A DNA stretch of 64,000 nucleotides from Sepiola atlantica (GCA_963556195.1 OY744551.1:10435201-10499200); one strand, 5' to 3'. Shown: positions 59,701 through 60,514, counted from the first letter of the stretch. Notes: generated by a model from the letters alone, not told the origin. A program made the numbers and translations.

Positions 59701-60514
59701 TTTTCTTAAAAATTGTTTTTCCTCTTTCCCTTTTTTTCTTATTTTTTACGATTTCCATTTGACTTATTGTCAGTATTCCACTGATGAGTCCTTGAGTGCC
59801 TTGGAGGTAGTGAAGTCATTTTAGTTTCCAATTTTTATTAGTTTGCACATTTTTATACTCAAGATAGACAATTTCTTTTATATTCTTCAATTAAATAAGT
59901 TATCCTTGTGATTTTTATTTACAAGTGATTATTTTTTTTTTAATTTAATGTCGGACTAAGTAATTTTAAAAATAAATTGTTTCTAAGAACATGATACAAC
60001 AATGACAAATGAAAATTGGCTAATCAAAAACAAAATTTGACCTCTCAGCTTAAATGTTATTTGCGTTTTTTTGTTTTTTTGCTTAAATGTTTTTACTGTT
60101 AAAAACGACTATATAATTTTTTGCCAAAAGTAAGGGAGCAAAACTATTAAAACTAGAGAGGCCTCCAGAGCACTGCTAAAACCATCTCTTATGGGTCATC
60201 TCTTGTCTAGAATGGACACTTTTTCTTTCTTTTCATGTACTGAAGCGTTTTTCTTTTTCTCCCCCCACCCCTCTCATCCCTTCAGGTTCAGTTTTGGAAG
60301 CGAGACAACAAAGAAGCCTCCTTTCAAGACTATTCCTTTTACCAGGAATGGTCGCACAGCAATGGTCGCAAAAAGCGATCAACCGGACCTCCAATTTCAC
60401 TCAACCTTCAGCATCTCTATCCAAATTCCAGAATCGAAGTCCAAGTTTTGGTCATGAATTCATATTACGTCAGTCGGCCTAGTGATGTTATTAGCTTTGA
60501 AACCTTTGAAGGAG
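6541..60514 (+). CDS. Nrg: L1-family neural cell adhesion molecule (neuroglian/L1CAM-like), internal 12 exons
   Basis: Join 6541-6669, 12330-12432, 13083-13273, 15231-15368, 17260-17403, 26357-26538, 33607-33697, 41065-41352, 45531-45898, 47625-47859, 56286-56407, 60286-60514. All introns are GT-AG, phases agree throughout, and 2220 nt are open. Domain order is end of Ig2, Ig3-Ig6, FN3-1 to FN3-3, as expected for the 6 Ig + 5 FN3 L1 family: cell-surface proteins for homophilic adhesion, axon growth and fasciculation. L1 rather than contactin identity is supported by a YSGED motif at the FN3-2/FN3-3 junction, the RGYKVQFWK strand and a dibasic RKKR cleavage site inside FN3-3. N-glycosylation sequons occur in Ig4, Ig5 and all three FN3 domains. 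Exons for the signal peptide, Ig1, FN3-4/5, membrane segment and ankyrin-binding tail are outside the window. The symbol is by family resemblance; orthology was not tested. Confidence 0.9.
6860..7000 (+). repeat. Dispersed repeat with GTCGTT / CAATGCAAGATT signature
   Basis: Shares GACGGGTCGTTTAATACGAA, AGAAGC and CAATGCAAGATTCTTTTT with 7665-7740 and, more loosely, 46860-46990. It probably represents pieces of one foldback-type element; limits are uncertain. Confidence 0.5.
7059..7358. repeat. Inverted repeat, arms of about 70 bp
   Basis: The left arm 7059-7128 (GAGAAAATATGAATGGAATC, TCAAATCAATTTATTAATAT) is mirrored at 7289-7358 (ATATTAATAAATTGATTTGA, GATTCCATTCATATTTTCTC). The spacer is about 160 bp. 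Likely a non-autonomous foldback element; no target duplication was resolved. Confidence 0.8.
8180..9540 (+). pseudogene. Decayed non-LTR retrotransposon (AP-endonuclease end, Jockey/CR1-like), interrupted
   Basis: The frame from about 8321 encodes KGKIIEEFIDANNLYLYTNG, IDLTLCDPSLALEYNWQV and TCGSDHFPIILE. The last contains the S-D-H-x-P motif of LINE AP endonucleases. After a nested insertion (8666-9266) the linker continues with AEESMPKYTST, KPWFNEKCKEAVKHRY and LKRFQTKEKLDQYKNSRAIA, the usual sequence between endonuclease and reverse transcriptase. A stop follows HRY and a frame change occurs near 8320. Not functional. Confidence 0.85.
8666..9266 (+). mobile_element. GGACGGAC-type dispersed element, copy B, nested in the LINE
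   Basis: Same start (CAAGCCGTGCGTGCGTGGTC), three internal subunits and terminal hairpin (CCCCCGATTTTATAAATCGG, GGAACC) as copy A. The LINE sequence on its two sides overlaps: CAAAAAGCTATG...CTCAAACATAGAAATAAA occurs at 8617-8670 and again at 9266-9318, so a ~54-bp segment is duplicated around the insertion. Confidence 0.85.
9553..9925 (-). mobile_element. LINE 3' end (reverse-transcriptase C-terminus), copy 1
   Basis: On the minus strand it encodes AYGTLPADCFPPTYSLGFF, a decayed form of the GLWNSLPADCF...YSLG block at 24640-25020. It ends with the shared 3' UTR GCTCCTTACATCAAGTGGCT, TCATTCCTTGTCTGGAGCGA and a short purine/poly-A type end. 5' truncated. Confidence 0.75.
9930..10195 (+). mobile_element. 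LINE C-terminal fragment (RTE/craniate-endonuclease-RT style tail)
   Basis: The plus strand reads through several frames as DGLRSDELKGRL, YGHVKRMDESSWVSRCRAVE and RPRKT, matching the R-W-x-G-H-V-x-R-M-x-D...G-x-R-P-R-G-R-P-x-K-x-W tail of many LINE reverse transcriptases. Related fragments are at 10440-10670, 55850-56165 and 62575-62815. Confidence 0.7.
10240..10822. repeat. ~150-bp direct repeat flanking a LINE fragment
   Basis: 10240-10400 and 10673-10822 share CGTTCCTCTTTTGGGGAGCT, ACCACTGATCATCACTTTGG, CACTTTTCG, CATAACATTC and GTAGGTCATCCATTGTTTCA. Between them (10440-10670) is a LINE piece encoding LLPLLTSRALPLSTKRRVYQ and ACVRNMMMYESET. In the first copy the 24-bp motif with CTCTTTTGGGGAGCTTTC is itself duplicated. 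Confidence 0.75.
11127..11480. repeat. 44-bp C-rich minisatellite
   Basis: Eight units of TTGCCAGCTCCCCCAGCAAA then CCCCCAACTTTCTGTCATGC and CCAG. Because 44 is not a multiple of 3, the same P/S/Q-rich peptide appears in all three forward frames, giving long overlapping open frames without being a gene. Confidence 0.9.
11640..12329. other. Intron stretch without recognised feature
   Basis: Holds a short palindrome near 11655-11695 (AATTATGTGAAAAT / ATTTTCACATAATT) and a local duplication of GATACCAATGTTTATCACTG at about 12090 and 12209. Ends in the polypyrimidine tract of the Ig3 exon. Confidence 0.5.
12330..12432 (+). CDS. Nrg: Exon: N-terminal half of Ig3
   Basis: Acceptor CTTTTCTGTAG, donor GTAAGT. 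Starts in phase 1 (completing a Ser codon) and ends in phase 2 within an Asn codon. It encodes the A-B strands: PSELIFREGDTARMKCIWSG, including the first Ig cysteine. It splices cleanly to 13083, giving SGNPTPEVFW, a typical B-to-C strand junction with the core tryptophan. Confidence 0.85.
12480..12610 (-). repeat. Single copy of the 127-bp repeat family
   Basis: Diverged copy of the unit at 56815-57034 (same strand) and 62056-62400 (opposite strand). Shared words are GAGCATAAA, AATGAC and GGTTGGTATGCCGTAAAACA. It lies 50 bp after the Ig3a donor. Confidence 0.65.
12868..12967. repeat. Inverted repeat, ~38-bp arms, just before an exon
   Basis: AAAACAGGATATAAACATGG...ACACAAGC is mirrored by GCTTGTATATTGTGACTTCA...TATCCTGTTT with a few mismatches. 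It ends about 115 bp before the Ig3b acceptor. Confidence 0.75.
13083..13273 (+). CDS. Nrg: Exon: C-terminal half of Ig3
   Basis: Acceptor CCAATTTCAG, donor GTAAGT, phase 2 in and phase 1 out. It encodes PTPEVFW (core Trp), then LRIENVQYGDEGNYECSG (D-x-G-x-Y-x-C, second cysteine) and the G strand to VRVR. An open frame continues upstream to 13018, but the CAG and phase match fix the start at 13083. A ~250-bp tandem repeat begins within about 20 nt of this donor. Confidence 0.9.
13280..13935. repeat. ~250-bp tandem repeat, 2.6 copies, starting at a splice donor
   Basis: CTCGGAGGAAAAATAAATTA recurs at 13351, 13602 and 13848 (spacing 251 and 246). Other shared parts are GTCTGAGGCTAAGCAAATAT and TATGTTTTCAATTGTATGTT. 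The array starts within 20 nt of the donor at 13274. Confidence 0.9.
13958..14064. repeat. Palindromic element, 35-bp arms
   Basis: ATGAAAATATATTTATGGTA, ATTAAGCTACAT and its reverse complement at 14026-14057, around a 33-nt loop containing GGGGATGAAACGTGGACGCC. Possibly a tiny MITE. Confidence 0.75.
14282..14385. repeat. Short tandem repeat, ~33-bp unit
   Basis: CTGATGTATGGTGGTAACTG then ATCTATGGTGGTA, about three units. Confidence 0.85.
14424..14811. mobile_element. Mariner/Tc1-like non-autonomous element
   Basis: Inverted ends CAGGGTGGGCCAAAATAAGG, GTCCTAT and ATAGGACCCTTATTTTTGCC, CACCCTG are bounded by TA on each side, as in Tc1/mariner insertions. About 388 bp, no transposase. A second copy in the other orientation begins at 63829. 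Confidence 0.85.
15231..15368 (+). CDS. Nrg: Exon: N-terminal half of Ig4
   Basis: Acceptor CTCCTTCTAG, donor GTAAGT, phase 1 both ends. It reads KPKWVHKPKSVESSVGGSAT, then FICDADSRPTPELYQWF, giving the first cysteine and the core tryptophan of an I-set Ig domain, and ends at VSVTK. The open frame running past 15368 to about 15427 is intron read-through. Confidence 0.9.
15559..16159. mobile_element. Foldback element, arms of about 225 bp (family FB1, copy 1)
   Basis: The left arm 15559-15783 (GTTTCGGCCAGACGGAAAAA ... GTCAAGGGCAGATAATTTGC) is the near reverse complement of 15937-16159 (GCAAATTATCTGCCCTTGAC ... CATCTGGCCGAAAC). The ~150-bp centre is AT-rich. A related shorter element is at 60562-60925. 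No ORF or target duplication established. Confidence 0.88.
16166..17259. other. Intron stretch without recognised gene
   Basis: AT-rich. A TTATTATTATTA run lies near 16310. Around 16905-16990 CGAATGTGTGGTGCAGTCGG, TAAGAAAGCAGG and a B-box-like GTTCGATCCC suggest a decayed tRNA-like SINE. CGTGCAACGCCGGGCGACGG near 17093 is a C/G-rich island of unknown meaning. Confidence 0.4.
17260..17403 (+). CDS. Nrg: Exon: C-terminal half of Ig4
   Basis: Acceptor TTCTTTTCAG, donor GTAAGG, phase 1 both ends. It encodes YYVSKTNLTIFDLIKEDAMT and then IQCNISNKYGY...NVYLNVL. The usual D-x-G-x-Y-x-C is here D-A-M-T-I-Q-C, with Ile in the tyrosine-corner place. Two N-glycosylation sequons are present (NLT, NIS). 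Right after the donor the intron becomes a ~370-bp T-rich tract. Confidence 0.88.
17410..17795. repeat. T-rich low-complexity tract after the Ig4 donor
   Basis: Repeats of TTTTTTAATTTCTTTATTTT from 7 nt after the donor until a SINE tail at 17815. Confidence 0.9.
17815..18192 (-). mobile_element. U2 snRNA-headed SINE, copy 2
   Basis: Minus-strand head TTCTTGGCCTTTTGGCTAAG, AACGAAGTGTAGTATCTGTT is the most complete U2 match here (U2 has TTCTCGGCCTTTTGGCTAAG). Body and tail as in copy 1; ends GGAGAGGAGTAAA. Possible 10-bp target duplication GAGAGTACCT / GAGAGTATCT at the two sides. Confidence 0.88.
18709..19031. repeat. Interrupted (TC)n/(TA)n microsatellite
   Basis: Alternating blocks of TCTCTCTC and TATATATA. 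It gives a long Ile/Ser/Leu/Tyr open frame that is not a gene. Confidence 0.97.
19123..19167 (-). ncRNA. Hammerhead ribozyme (left SINE copy)
   Basis: Read on the minus strand: stem I GTTCTA (19167-19162), CTGATGA (19161-19155), stem II GCCC/GGGC around a 6-nt loop (19154-19141), GAAA (19140-19137), self-complementary stem III CTCGAG, then TC and stem I partner TAGGAC (19128-19123). All conserved core bases are present. Antisense to the host gene. Confidence 0.82.
19377..19421 (+). ncRNA. Hammerhead ribozyme (right SINE copy), sense to the host intron
   Basis: Stem I GTTCTA (19377-19382), CTGATGA (19383-19389), stem II GCCC (19390-19393) and GGGC (19400-19403) around AAAGGA, GAAA (19404-19407), CTCGAG, T, C, predicted cleavage after C19415, stem I partner TAGGAC (19416-19421). 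Stem I pairs over six positions (one G-U). Stem III is a palindrome too short for a stable hairpin, as in dimer-acting hammerheads of animal retroelements. Activity is inferred. Confidence 0.85.
19500..19610. repeat. TAGAGATGGGCGG repeat, possible hAT terminus
   Basis: TAGAGATGGGCGGTTTTACC followed by internal palindromes (CCGAAAAACCG / CGGTTTTTCGG). The opening resembles hAT transposon ends, but no partner end was found, so only a fragment can be claimed. Confidence 0.35.
20215..20540. repeat. Local tandem duplications
   Basis: Two ~75-bp units contain a GCCGGTCCCGGC- or CGCCCGGCAC-type start, then AATAA...TTTTGCCGG, near 20220-20290 and 20298-20345. A second set at 20436-20540 repeats ACTTTGCCTGATTGATTTTT three times. 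Confidence 0.65.
20899..21089. repeat. Palindromic element, ~85-bp arms
   Basis: CAACAAGTAAATGTTACCTA, AGGCAACATAAATTATTCTT, CTACCTACCTGTATAAGTTT is mirrored by AAACTTATACAGGTAGGTAG ... GGTAACATTTATTTGTTG. Probable MITE; centre AT-rich. Confidence 0.82.
21578..21624 (-). mobile_element. 5' scrap of the GGACGGAC-type element
   Basis: The reverse complement begins ACAAGCCGCGCGTGTGTGGT, CCCCCTCTGTATGTGACTCG, the start of copies A-C; only ~45 bp remain, followed by (TTA)n. Confidence 0.7.
21720..22037 (+). CDS. Unrecognised ORF fragment with acidic patch
   Basis: From 21759 a 92-codon frame reads NKLVKGITGLIGITANTEML, ERLIATGPEISRVLEQITDV and then DDDEEDD. Composition and codon use look like real protein, unlike the surrounding DNA, but the frame has no splice context fitting the adhesion gene. 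It lies next to an antisense LINE fragment, so a retroelement piece (for example gag-like) is the most likely explanation. No function is claimed. Confidence 0.35.
22085..22245 (-). pseudogene. LINE reverse-transcriptase fragment
   Basis: A minus-strand frame with stops reads KTGLLSFNTSKTKLLSFHYQ and RSDTCFAPVEMTG, matching the W-x-L-x-F-N-x-x-K-T-x-x-L-x-F block after the RT catalytic site of Jockey/CR1-type LINEs (compare SFNPVKTQLVSFNRRR at 25340). Confidence 0.6.
22446..23640. repeat. 31-bp minisatellite, ~38 units
   Basis: Unit GGGTTGAATAAAGGGCTTCG, GGAGTTTGGGT. Edge units carry AGGAATCAGG or GGGATTCAGG instead of GGGCTTCGGG; the centre is homogenised. Confidence 0.97.
23774..24400. repeat. 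~340-bp tandem duplication of a dispersed repeat
   Basis: Units at about 23774-24060 and 24116-24400 share CAAATAGCATTTAAGCTG-like, CCAATTTTCATTTGTT-like, TGTTATTG and GGGAGATAACTTAT-like segments. An inverted third copy lies at 59860-60110. Between the two is (ATA)n at about 24080-24105. Confidence 0.75.
24605..25530 (-). pseudogene. LINE 3' half: reverse-transcriptase C-terminal part and 3' UTR
   Basis: On the minus strand, in order: LVSFNPVKTQLVSFNRRRVP, ILMNSSAFEEKWTLKLLGLS, then after frame changes LCDLFPAYFVPARLTRWSSG, SFFPRTAGLWNSLPADCF and YSLGLFK. These blocks follow the catalytic Y-x-D-D region in Jockey/CR1-type LINEs. It ends in the 3' UTR CATCAAGTGGCTTCATGCCT, TGTTTGGATCGATTTCCATT, AAAAAAAA. 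5' truncated and frame-shifted. Confidence 0.85.
25556..25989 (+). mobile_element. GGACGGAC-type dispersed element, copy C
   Basis: Shorter copy with two subunits. It ends in a perfect terminal hairpin: GGTCCCCCGATTT and AAATCGGGGGACC around TAT (about 25961-25989). Inserted into or beside the LINE at 24605-25530. Confidence 0.85.
26357..26538 (+). CDS. Nrg: Exon: N-terminal two-thirds of Ig5
   Basis: Acceptor GTTATTTTCAG, donor GTAAGT; enters in phase 1 and leaves in phase 0. It encodes EKPEFVRAPEAIMKSSEGQN, then NLSCQTVGQPKPQVIWYKDD (first cysteine, core Trp) and YRTLSNGDLHIK. One NLS sequon. A 36-37 bp tandem array starts about 30 nt after the donor. Confidence 0.9.
26571..27925. repeat. 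36-37 bp minisatellite, ~37 units, after the Ig5a donor
   Basis: Unit TTTGAAATATCATTTTATTT, GGTCTGTTACACTTCA with TTAGACTTCC and TTTAATCTG variants. It starts about 30 nt from the donor. Variant units (TTTAATCTG) recur every third to fifth unit, pointing to higher-order duplication. Confidence 0.97.
27930..28555. other. Intron stretch without recognised feature
   Basis: Mixed-composition sequence. A 98-codon minus-strand frame (28041-28337) has no recognisable motif and is not supported as a gene. Confidence 0.45.
28560..28900 (-). pseudogene. LINE C-terminal zinc-knuckle fragment
   Basis: On the minus strand: LNHMRTEMGRSK, then CKCCEEDHTMQHCLVCPLLP, NRCSLKDLAEYNNNAKDCVK and KWR. C-x-C-x5-T-M-x-H-C-x2-C-P-L-L is the typical C-terminal CCHC of LINE ORF2. 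A frame change lies between the two halves. Confidence 0.8.
29330..29600 (-). pseudogene. LINE RT C-terminal fragment
   Basis: The minus strand encodes RNFHEQSFFPKTSHLLNTIP, QGCFTAECNMVIFKSNVNKF, the S-F-F-P-R-T...W-N-x-L-P block with Trp replaced. A different subfamily from the 24605 copy. Confidence 0.75.
29640..30280. other. Intron stretch with G-tract and tRNA-like remnants
   Basis: A (G)16-18 tract at about 29724-29740. A B-box-like GGGTTCAATCCCCG is read on the minus strand at about 29868-29882, but no full tRNA shape was found. Poly-T runs at 30185-30225. Confidence 0.4.
30470..32740 (+). pseudogene. Decayed LTR-retrotransposon pol (Ty3/gypsy-like)
   Basis: In order: end of an aspartic protease region (about 30680-30745), reverse transcriptase (about 30880-31370, with a V-L-D-L-R-K-A-Y block and Y-C-L-T-R-L-G-F-G), RNase H (about 31560-31790, with N-L-A-E-L-D-A), the zinc-binding segment of integrase (about 31980-32125) and the integrase core (about 32160-32530). 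At least five frame changes and several stops break it, and no flanking LTRs were recognised, so it is dead. Assignment to Ty3/gypsy rests on domain order. Confidence 0.8.
32890..33419. repeat. 34-bp AT-rich minisatellite before the Ig5b exon
   Basis: About 15 units of AATTAATATCATTTCATTGT, AATAATATTTTAGC. Each unit holds TTTTAG, an acceptor-like string. The array ends 187 bp before the acceptor. Confidence 0.96.
33607..33697 (+). CDS. Nrg: Exon: C-terminal end of Ig5
   Basis: A 91-nt exon, acceptor TTTCCTCCTAG, donor GTGAGT, phase 0 in and phase 1 out. It encodes NLVVADAGDYSCVAKNRYGE and then VSGSGRLIIR: the D-A-G-D-Y-x-C motif with the second cysteine and the G strand. A LINE fragment starts about 15 nt after the donor and a 34-bp array ends about 190 bp before the acceptor, so this short exon is closely hemmed in by repeats. 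Confidence 0.9.
33712..34150 (+). pseudogene. LINE RT C-terminal fragment just after the Ig5b donor
   Basis: Plus-strand frame at 33865: LFYKYFNGLCSDELATLVPS, RRKFTRLTRQSTKSHSF, YSNSFFPRAAGLWNSLP and FKTNLNRHL. Upstream out-of-frame sequence continues the same domain back to about 33715. A CCCCCCCC tract and 3' UTR-like sequence follow. Confidence 0.85.
34690..35345 (+). repeat. Dispersed repeat, copies 2 and 3 in tandem
   Basis: 34690-34980 and 35040-35345 share CATTTTACTTCAGTCAAAGT, CTCTTTTACCTGTCAAACGT, AATTTTCCTCTCCCCAATTG, GGATTCCAGGACAAGAATT and TCTGGTGGAGTATC. The minus-strand copy at 4560-4935 is the same family. Confidence 0.8.
35450..36660. other. Intron stretch with a ~65-bp direct repeat
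   Basis: AGCGGGACCCGTGTAAATTA, CACGAAATGATGTTTT... at 35818-35890 recurs at 36414-36482, about 600 bp apart. (ATT)n at 36375-36398. No gene found; the direct repeats could be short terminal repeats of an unclassified insertion. Confidence 0.5.
36664..37039 (-). mobile_element. U2 snRNA-headed SINE, copy 3
   Basis: Minus-strand head CTTGTCCTTTTGGCTAAGAT, CTAAGTGTAGTATCTGTTCC, body and GGAGAGGAGTAAAT tail as in the other copies. Flanks share AATTCAT, perhaps a short decayed target duplication. Confidence 0.88.
37812..38012 (+). pseudogene. Reverse-transcriptase-like fragment with YRDD
   Basis: The frame reads NIKDIGLYRDDGLSIVRNVT, NSKVEKIKKFIHKTMKSLGL, KVKI. Y-R-D-D-G fits the Y-x-D-D catalytic block, and I-G-L-Y-R-D-D-G-L followed by a K-I-K-K-rich helix is a pattern met in invertebrate retroelements. 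The rest of the domain is missing. Class not determined. Confidence 0.5.
38013..39240. other. Intron stretch without recognised gene
   Basis: A 49-bp tandem duplication lies at about 38530-38630 (GGTTATTTAAATAATATATA, TTAGTTATTTAATAAAATGG). TG-rich sequence at 38860-39140 gives a minus-strand H/T-rich open frame that is not a gene. Confidence 0.5.
39244..39817. mobile_element. hAT-type non-autonomous DNA transposon with 8-bp target duplication
   Basis: Inverted ends CAGGGGCGGGTAACC and GGTTGCCCGCCCCTG (one mismatch) are flanked by identical CTTTAAGG at 39236-39243 and 39818-39825. Length 574 bp. Eight-bp duplications and CAGGGG termini are the hAT signature. No transposase ORF. Confidence 0.93.
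39967..40012. repeat. (TA)n microsatellite
   Basis: About 22 TA units. Confidence 0.97.
40096..40373. repeat. Near-complete palindrome, ~130-bp arms
   Basis: The left arm (ATATGATTATTTTTATTCAC ... AGATCATATTTGG) is the reverse complement of the right arm (CCAAATATGATCT ... AAATAAAAATAATCATATAT), with only about 8 nt between. Probably a MITE-like foldback element. Confidence 0.9.
40536..41045. repeat. 25/30-bp array with TTTCAG in each unit, before the Ig6 exon
   Basis: Starts as 25-bp units (GGATTATTTCAAAAAAGTAT, TTTT) and changes to thirteen 30-bp units (GGATTATTTCAGAAAACTAT, TTTAATTTTT). The array ends about 20 nt before the true Ig6 acceptor. Since 30 is divisible by 3, one frame stays open through the array (10-residue period), but that frame is not the exon's frame and is not a gene. 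Confidence 0.97.
41065..41352 (+). CDS. Nrg: Exon: complete Ig6
   Basis: Acceptor TTTATCTCCAG, donor GTAAGA, phase 1 at both ends. This one exon holds a whole Ig domain: TRIEQIPLDLEANAGTDAKF, then TCAGTTDPMEV...ITWLKDD, then ITIRDAGRYTCVASN and AMLTVRG. Ig3-Ig5 are each split over two exons, so the Ig6 intron has been lost here or was never gained. The open frame continuing to 41618 is intron read-through. The acceptor is preceded by a 30-bp array with a TTTCAG in each unit. Confidence 0.92.
41800..41826. repeat. Poly-A tract
   Basis: About 27 A, possibly the end of a retroposed sequence. Confidence 0.8.
41906..42202 (+). mobile_element. U2-type SINE, copy 4, head missing, perfect 18-bp target duplication
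   Basis: Body from about 41930 (ATAGACCGGTATTGTCTGGG, TTGATTTACGCCGGTCTATC) to GTGGGAAGAAGATAAATA. AACAACATAGACTAACTT occurs at 41888-41905 and 42203-42220, an exact duplication. The U2 head is absent and the last tail part is lost. Confidence 0.9.
42203..43424. other. Intron stretch without recognised gene
   Basis: A (GTTT)n run at 42380-42420. The open frames at 42469-42708 and 42874-43125 have no family resemblance I can name. Confidence 0.45.
43425..43490 (+). mobile_element. LINE 3' end (3' UTR only)
   Basis: ATCAAGTGGCTTCACGTCTT, GTCTGGAGCAACTTCCATAA, AAAAAAA matches the 3' end of the LINE at 24605. Similar scraps lie at 46214-46275 (minus) and 52140-52200 (plus). Confidence 0.7.
43665..43970 (+). 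pseudogene. LINE C-terminal fragment
   Basis: Multi-frame reading gives KSRLHWLRNVERTNSWIECA, then RPKLSWEKVVRKAVG and RQEWMGRLRS, the R-L-x-W-x-G-H-V-x-R / G-R-P-x-x-x-W tail of LINE ORF2. A trailing (GATGAT)n is typical of such 3' ends. Confidence 0.7.
43985..44600. repeat. Telomere-like composite minisatellite
   Basis: About 30 units of CCTCCCAATTAAACCCTAA (19 bp), with extra CCCTAA hexamers inserted in several units and an ACTTTAA variant. CCCTAA is the complement of the TTAGGG telomere repeat. Confidence 0.95.
45043..45452. mobile_element. Element with ~85-bp inverted ends around a tRNA-like segment
   Basis: Ends TTTGAATTATTCAGACTACT ... GATGTAACCTCCGGCCTTCT and GAAGGTCGGAGGTTACATCG ... 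GTCCGAATAATTCAAA are imperfect inverted repeats. The centre (about 45240-45345) is an inverted single copy of the 105-bp tRNA-like unit at 55216-55850. Each arm also contains a hammerhead-like CUGAAGA...GAAAC skeleton of the kind known from Penelope-like elements, with weak stems. Confidence 0.7.
45531..45898 (+). CDS. Nrg: Exon: FN3-1 and start of FN3-2
   Basis: Acceptor ATTCTTTCTAG, donor GTAAGT, phase 1 in and phase 0 out. It reads KPESPSSVKVKCETYDAIVS, then WTPGSDNNAPIQYFVIQY, and YANYTFRVLATNKIGISEPS, giving the FN3 core Trp and tyrosine corner. PFEQPGNVHTR...LVIEW then starts FN3-2. Two sequons (NTS, NYT). The frame past 45898 is intronic. Confidence 0.92.
45899..47210. other. Intron stretch with LINE 3' scrap, TA tract and a palindrome
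   Basis: 46214-46275 is a minus-strand LINE 3' end; 46815-46850 is (TA)n; 46905-46988 is an inverted repeat (AAAATTGAAAATAGAAGCCT ... AGGCTTCTATTTTCAATTTT). No gene. Confidence 0.6.
47085..47400 (+). mobile_element. tRNA-headed SINE family 2, copy 1
   Basis: A leading ATCGAGCGCGAACGCAGACC segment, then a tRNA-like part (about 47219-47310: A box TGGTCCAGTGG, B box GAGTTCGAATCAC) and the tail CCTCGGTGTCGAAATTATTT, ATTGTTTATTTAGT. Copy 2 at 53277-53615 matches over the full length. The A-B distance is longer than in a working tRNA. Confidence 0.75.
47625..47859 (+). CDS. Nrg: Exon: rest of FN3-2
   Basis: Acceptor TTTTGTTTTGACAG, donor GTAAGT, phase 0 in and phase 1 out. It encodes PMRPLMHNGRDFRYVITVKK, an NST sequon, then RNIYMPYRITMKAQNSKGDA and the closing GYSGEDG. 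The YSGED motif matches the FN3-2/FN3-3 linker known in L1 and NrCAM. The donor runs directly into the 52-bp tandem array. Confidence 0.9.
47860..51350. repeat. 52-bp satellite-like array, ~67 units, starting at the FN3-2 donor
   Basis: Unit AAAAAGCTCTAGATTTTGCA, ACGGGTGAGATCATTACTCG, GGGTGAACCATG. Units are nearly identical (C/T in CCATG/CTATG and a few others). CTATG variants at 48798, 49006, 49214 and 49422 are exactly 208 bp apart, so four-unit blocks were duplicated. The first unit is joined directly to the GTAAGT of the exon donor. Confidence 0.98.
51351..52518. other. Intron stretch without recognised gene
   Basis: Unremarkable except for a plus-strand LINE 3' end at 52140-52200 (AGCTCCTTACATCAAGTGCC, AACTTCCATAAAAAAAA) and poly-A at 52435-52458. 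Confidence 0.5.
52519..52821. mobile_element. 303-bp TG...CA element with 5-bp target duplication and internal inverted arms
   Basis: Starts TGTTATGGTGCCGTACC and ends GGTACGGCACCATAACA. GTAGG flanks both sides (52514-52518, 52822-52826). TG/CA ends plus a 5-bp duplication fit a solo LTR, but the outer ~75 bp are inverted repeats of each other, including TATAAATACGGGAAGC, which fits a foldback element better. Confidence 0.75.
52822..54462. other. Intron stretch with second family-2 SINE
   Basis: Contains the SINE at 53277-53615. The remainder has poly-A, G and C runs (53165-53285) and no recognised gene. Confidence 0.5.
53277..53615 (+). mobile_element. tRNA-headed SINE family 2, copy 2
   Basis: Matches 47085-47400: ATCGAGCGCGAATGCTGACC, CAGTTTTGATACGTAGC, GTAGTTAAATCAAAAT, GTTGGACAAATTCATCC, GAGTTCAAATGACGACCTCG and the ATTATTTATTGTTTATTTAG tail. 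B box degraded (TTCAAAT). Confidence 0.75.
54463..54822 (-). mobile_element. U2 snRNA-headed SINE, copy 5
   Basis: Minus-strand head TCTTGGCCTTTTGGCTAAGA, TCGAAGTGTAGTATCTGTTC, one of the two copies closest to U2. Body slightly shortened (the AATTTTTAATGGTC part is missing). Tail GGAGAGGAGTAAA. Confidence 0.9.
55205..55850 (+). repeat. 105-bp tandem repeat of a tRNA-Arg-like unit, six copies
   Basis: Units start near 55216, 55321, 55426, 55531, 55636 and 55741. Each has GGTTGAAGGTTCAATCCTC (B-box-like) and GCGGGCGATATTAAGAATAC, AATTGTGAATTACTTAAGAT. The first unit keeps an A-box-like AATGGATAAAGGTGCT. It looks like a tRNA-derived SINE fragment amplified in tandem; a single inverted copy lies at 45240-45345. 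Confidence 0.85.
55850..56165 (+). pseudogene. LINE C-terminal fragment
   Basis: Contains the same segments as 9930-10195 and 10440-10670: CCACTGTTGACCAAGGCATG, TATGAAAGTGAAACCTGGCC, TAAAGACAGGCTTAGATCTG, GATGTAGAACAGTTGAGG. Ends AATTTGGAAGTCAATTTCTA and A-tract. Confidence 0.75.
56286..56407 (+). CDS. Nrg: Exon: N-terminal half of FN3-3
   Basis: Acceptor TTTTTTTTAAG (an AAG rather than the usual CAG/TAG), donor GTAAGT, phase 1 in and phase 0 out. It encodes PDMQITDVVSSANSSTTGVI and RFTGVDPGSPLMKGHFRGYK. The position of the usual FN3 tryptophan is Phe (VIRF). One NSS sequon. A 5' extended open frame in this area is on the other strand and is a shadow. Confidence 0.87.
56640..57034 (-). repeat. 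Left arm of an exon-flanking inverted repeat
   Basis: GGTGATACCAGATCAGGCTG, CCCTGTGGCTCCCTGAGACG, a T-tract, GTTCTACAAAACC, then two 127-bp units with GGTTGATATGCCGTAAAACA. The reverse complement is at 62056-62572, beyond the exon 60286-60514. A ~95-bp direct repeat (CATCTGGTGGTGAGGCC at 56488 and 57063) lies on its two sides. Confidence 0.85.
57178..57538 (+). mobile_element. U2 snRNA-headed SINE, copy 6
   Basis: Head GATCAAAGTATAGTATCTGT, TCTGATGGATACTACACTCC, body and tail ACTGGCCTTGTGCCTAACCT, CCTGGGGAGGTAAATAAA. Its tail is the best match to the tRNA-headed SINE tail at 3011-3050. Confidence 0.9.
57600..58369. other. Intron stretch without recognised gene
   Basis: AT-rich; a short frame at 57933 reads TWCLGWFGHVQN, a scrap of the LINE W-F-G-H-V motif. 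Confidence 0.45.
58370..58742 (+). pseudogene. LINE C-terminal fragment
   Basis: Plus-strand frames give SHILRFIPDHKLSDHISIAE, LRKLTGIPSI, then RLKGRQKKRVIDNA and LAQDRKAWRTL, the D-R...W-R end of LINE ORF2, ending near AATGATGTAAAAG. Confidence 0.7.
58975..59745. repeat. T-rich low-complexity tract (TTTTTTTTAATTTCC)n
   Basis: About 770 bp of 12-16 bp T-rich units in the intron before the FN3-3b exon. Confidence 0.95.
59860..60110 (-). repeat. Inverted third copy of the 23774-24400 repeat
   Basis: The minus strand carries AAATAACATTTAAGCTGAGA, CCAATTTTCATTTGTCATTG, ATAACTTATTTAATTGAAGA. Confidence 0.7.
60286..60514 (+). CDS. Nrg: Exon: C-terminal half of FN3-3 with RKKR furin-type site
   Basis: Acceptor CTCATCCCTTCAG, donor GTAAGT, phase 0 in and phase 1 out. 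It begins VQFWKRDNKEASFQDYSFYQ and continues to HSNGRKKRSTGPP, then NLQHLYPNSRIEVQVLVMNS and SRPSDVISFETFEG. RKKR (60367-60378) fits the R-x-K/R-R proprotein convertase consensus and lies where vertebrate L1 and NrCAM carry dibasic cleavage sites in FN3-3. The usual tyrosine corner reads RIEVQV (Ile). The next exon (FN3-4) is not in the window. Confidence 0.9.
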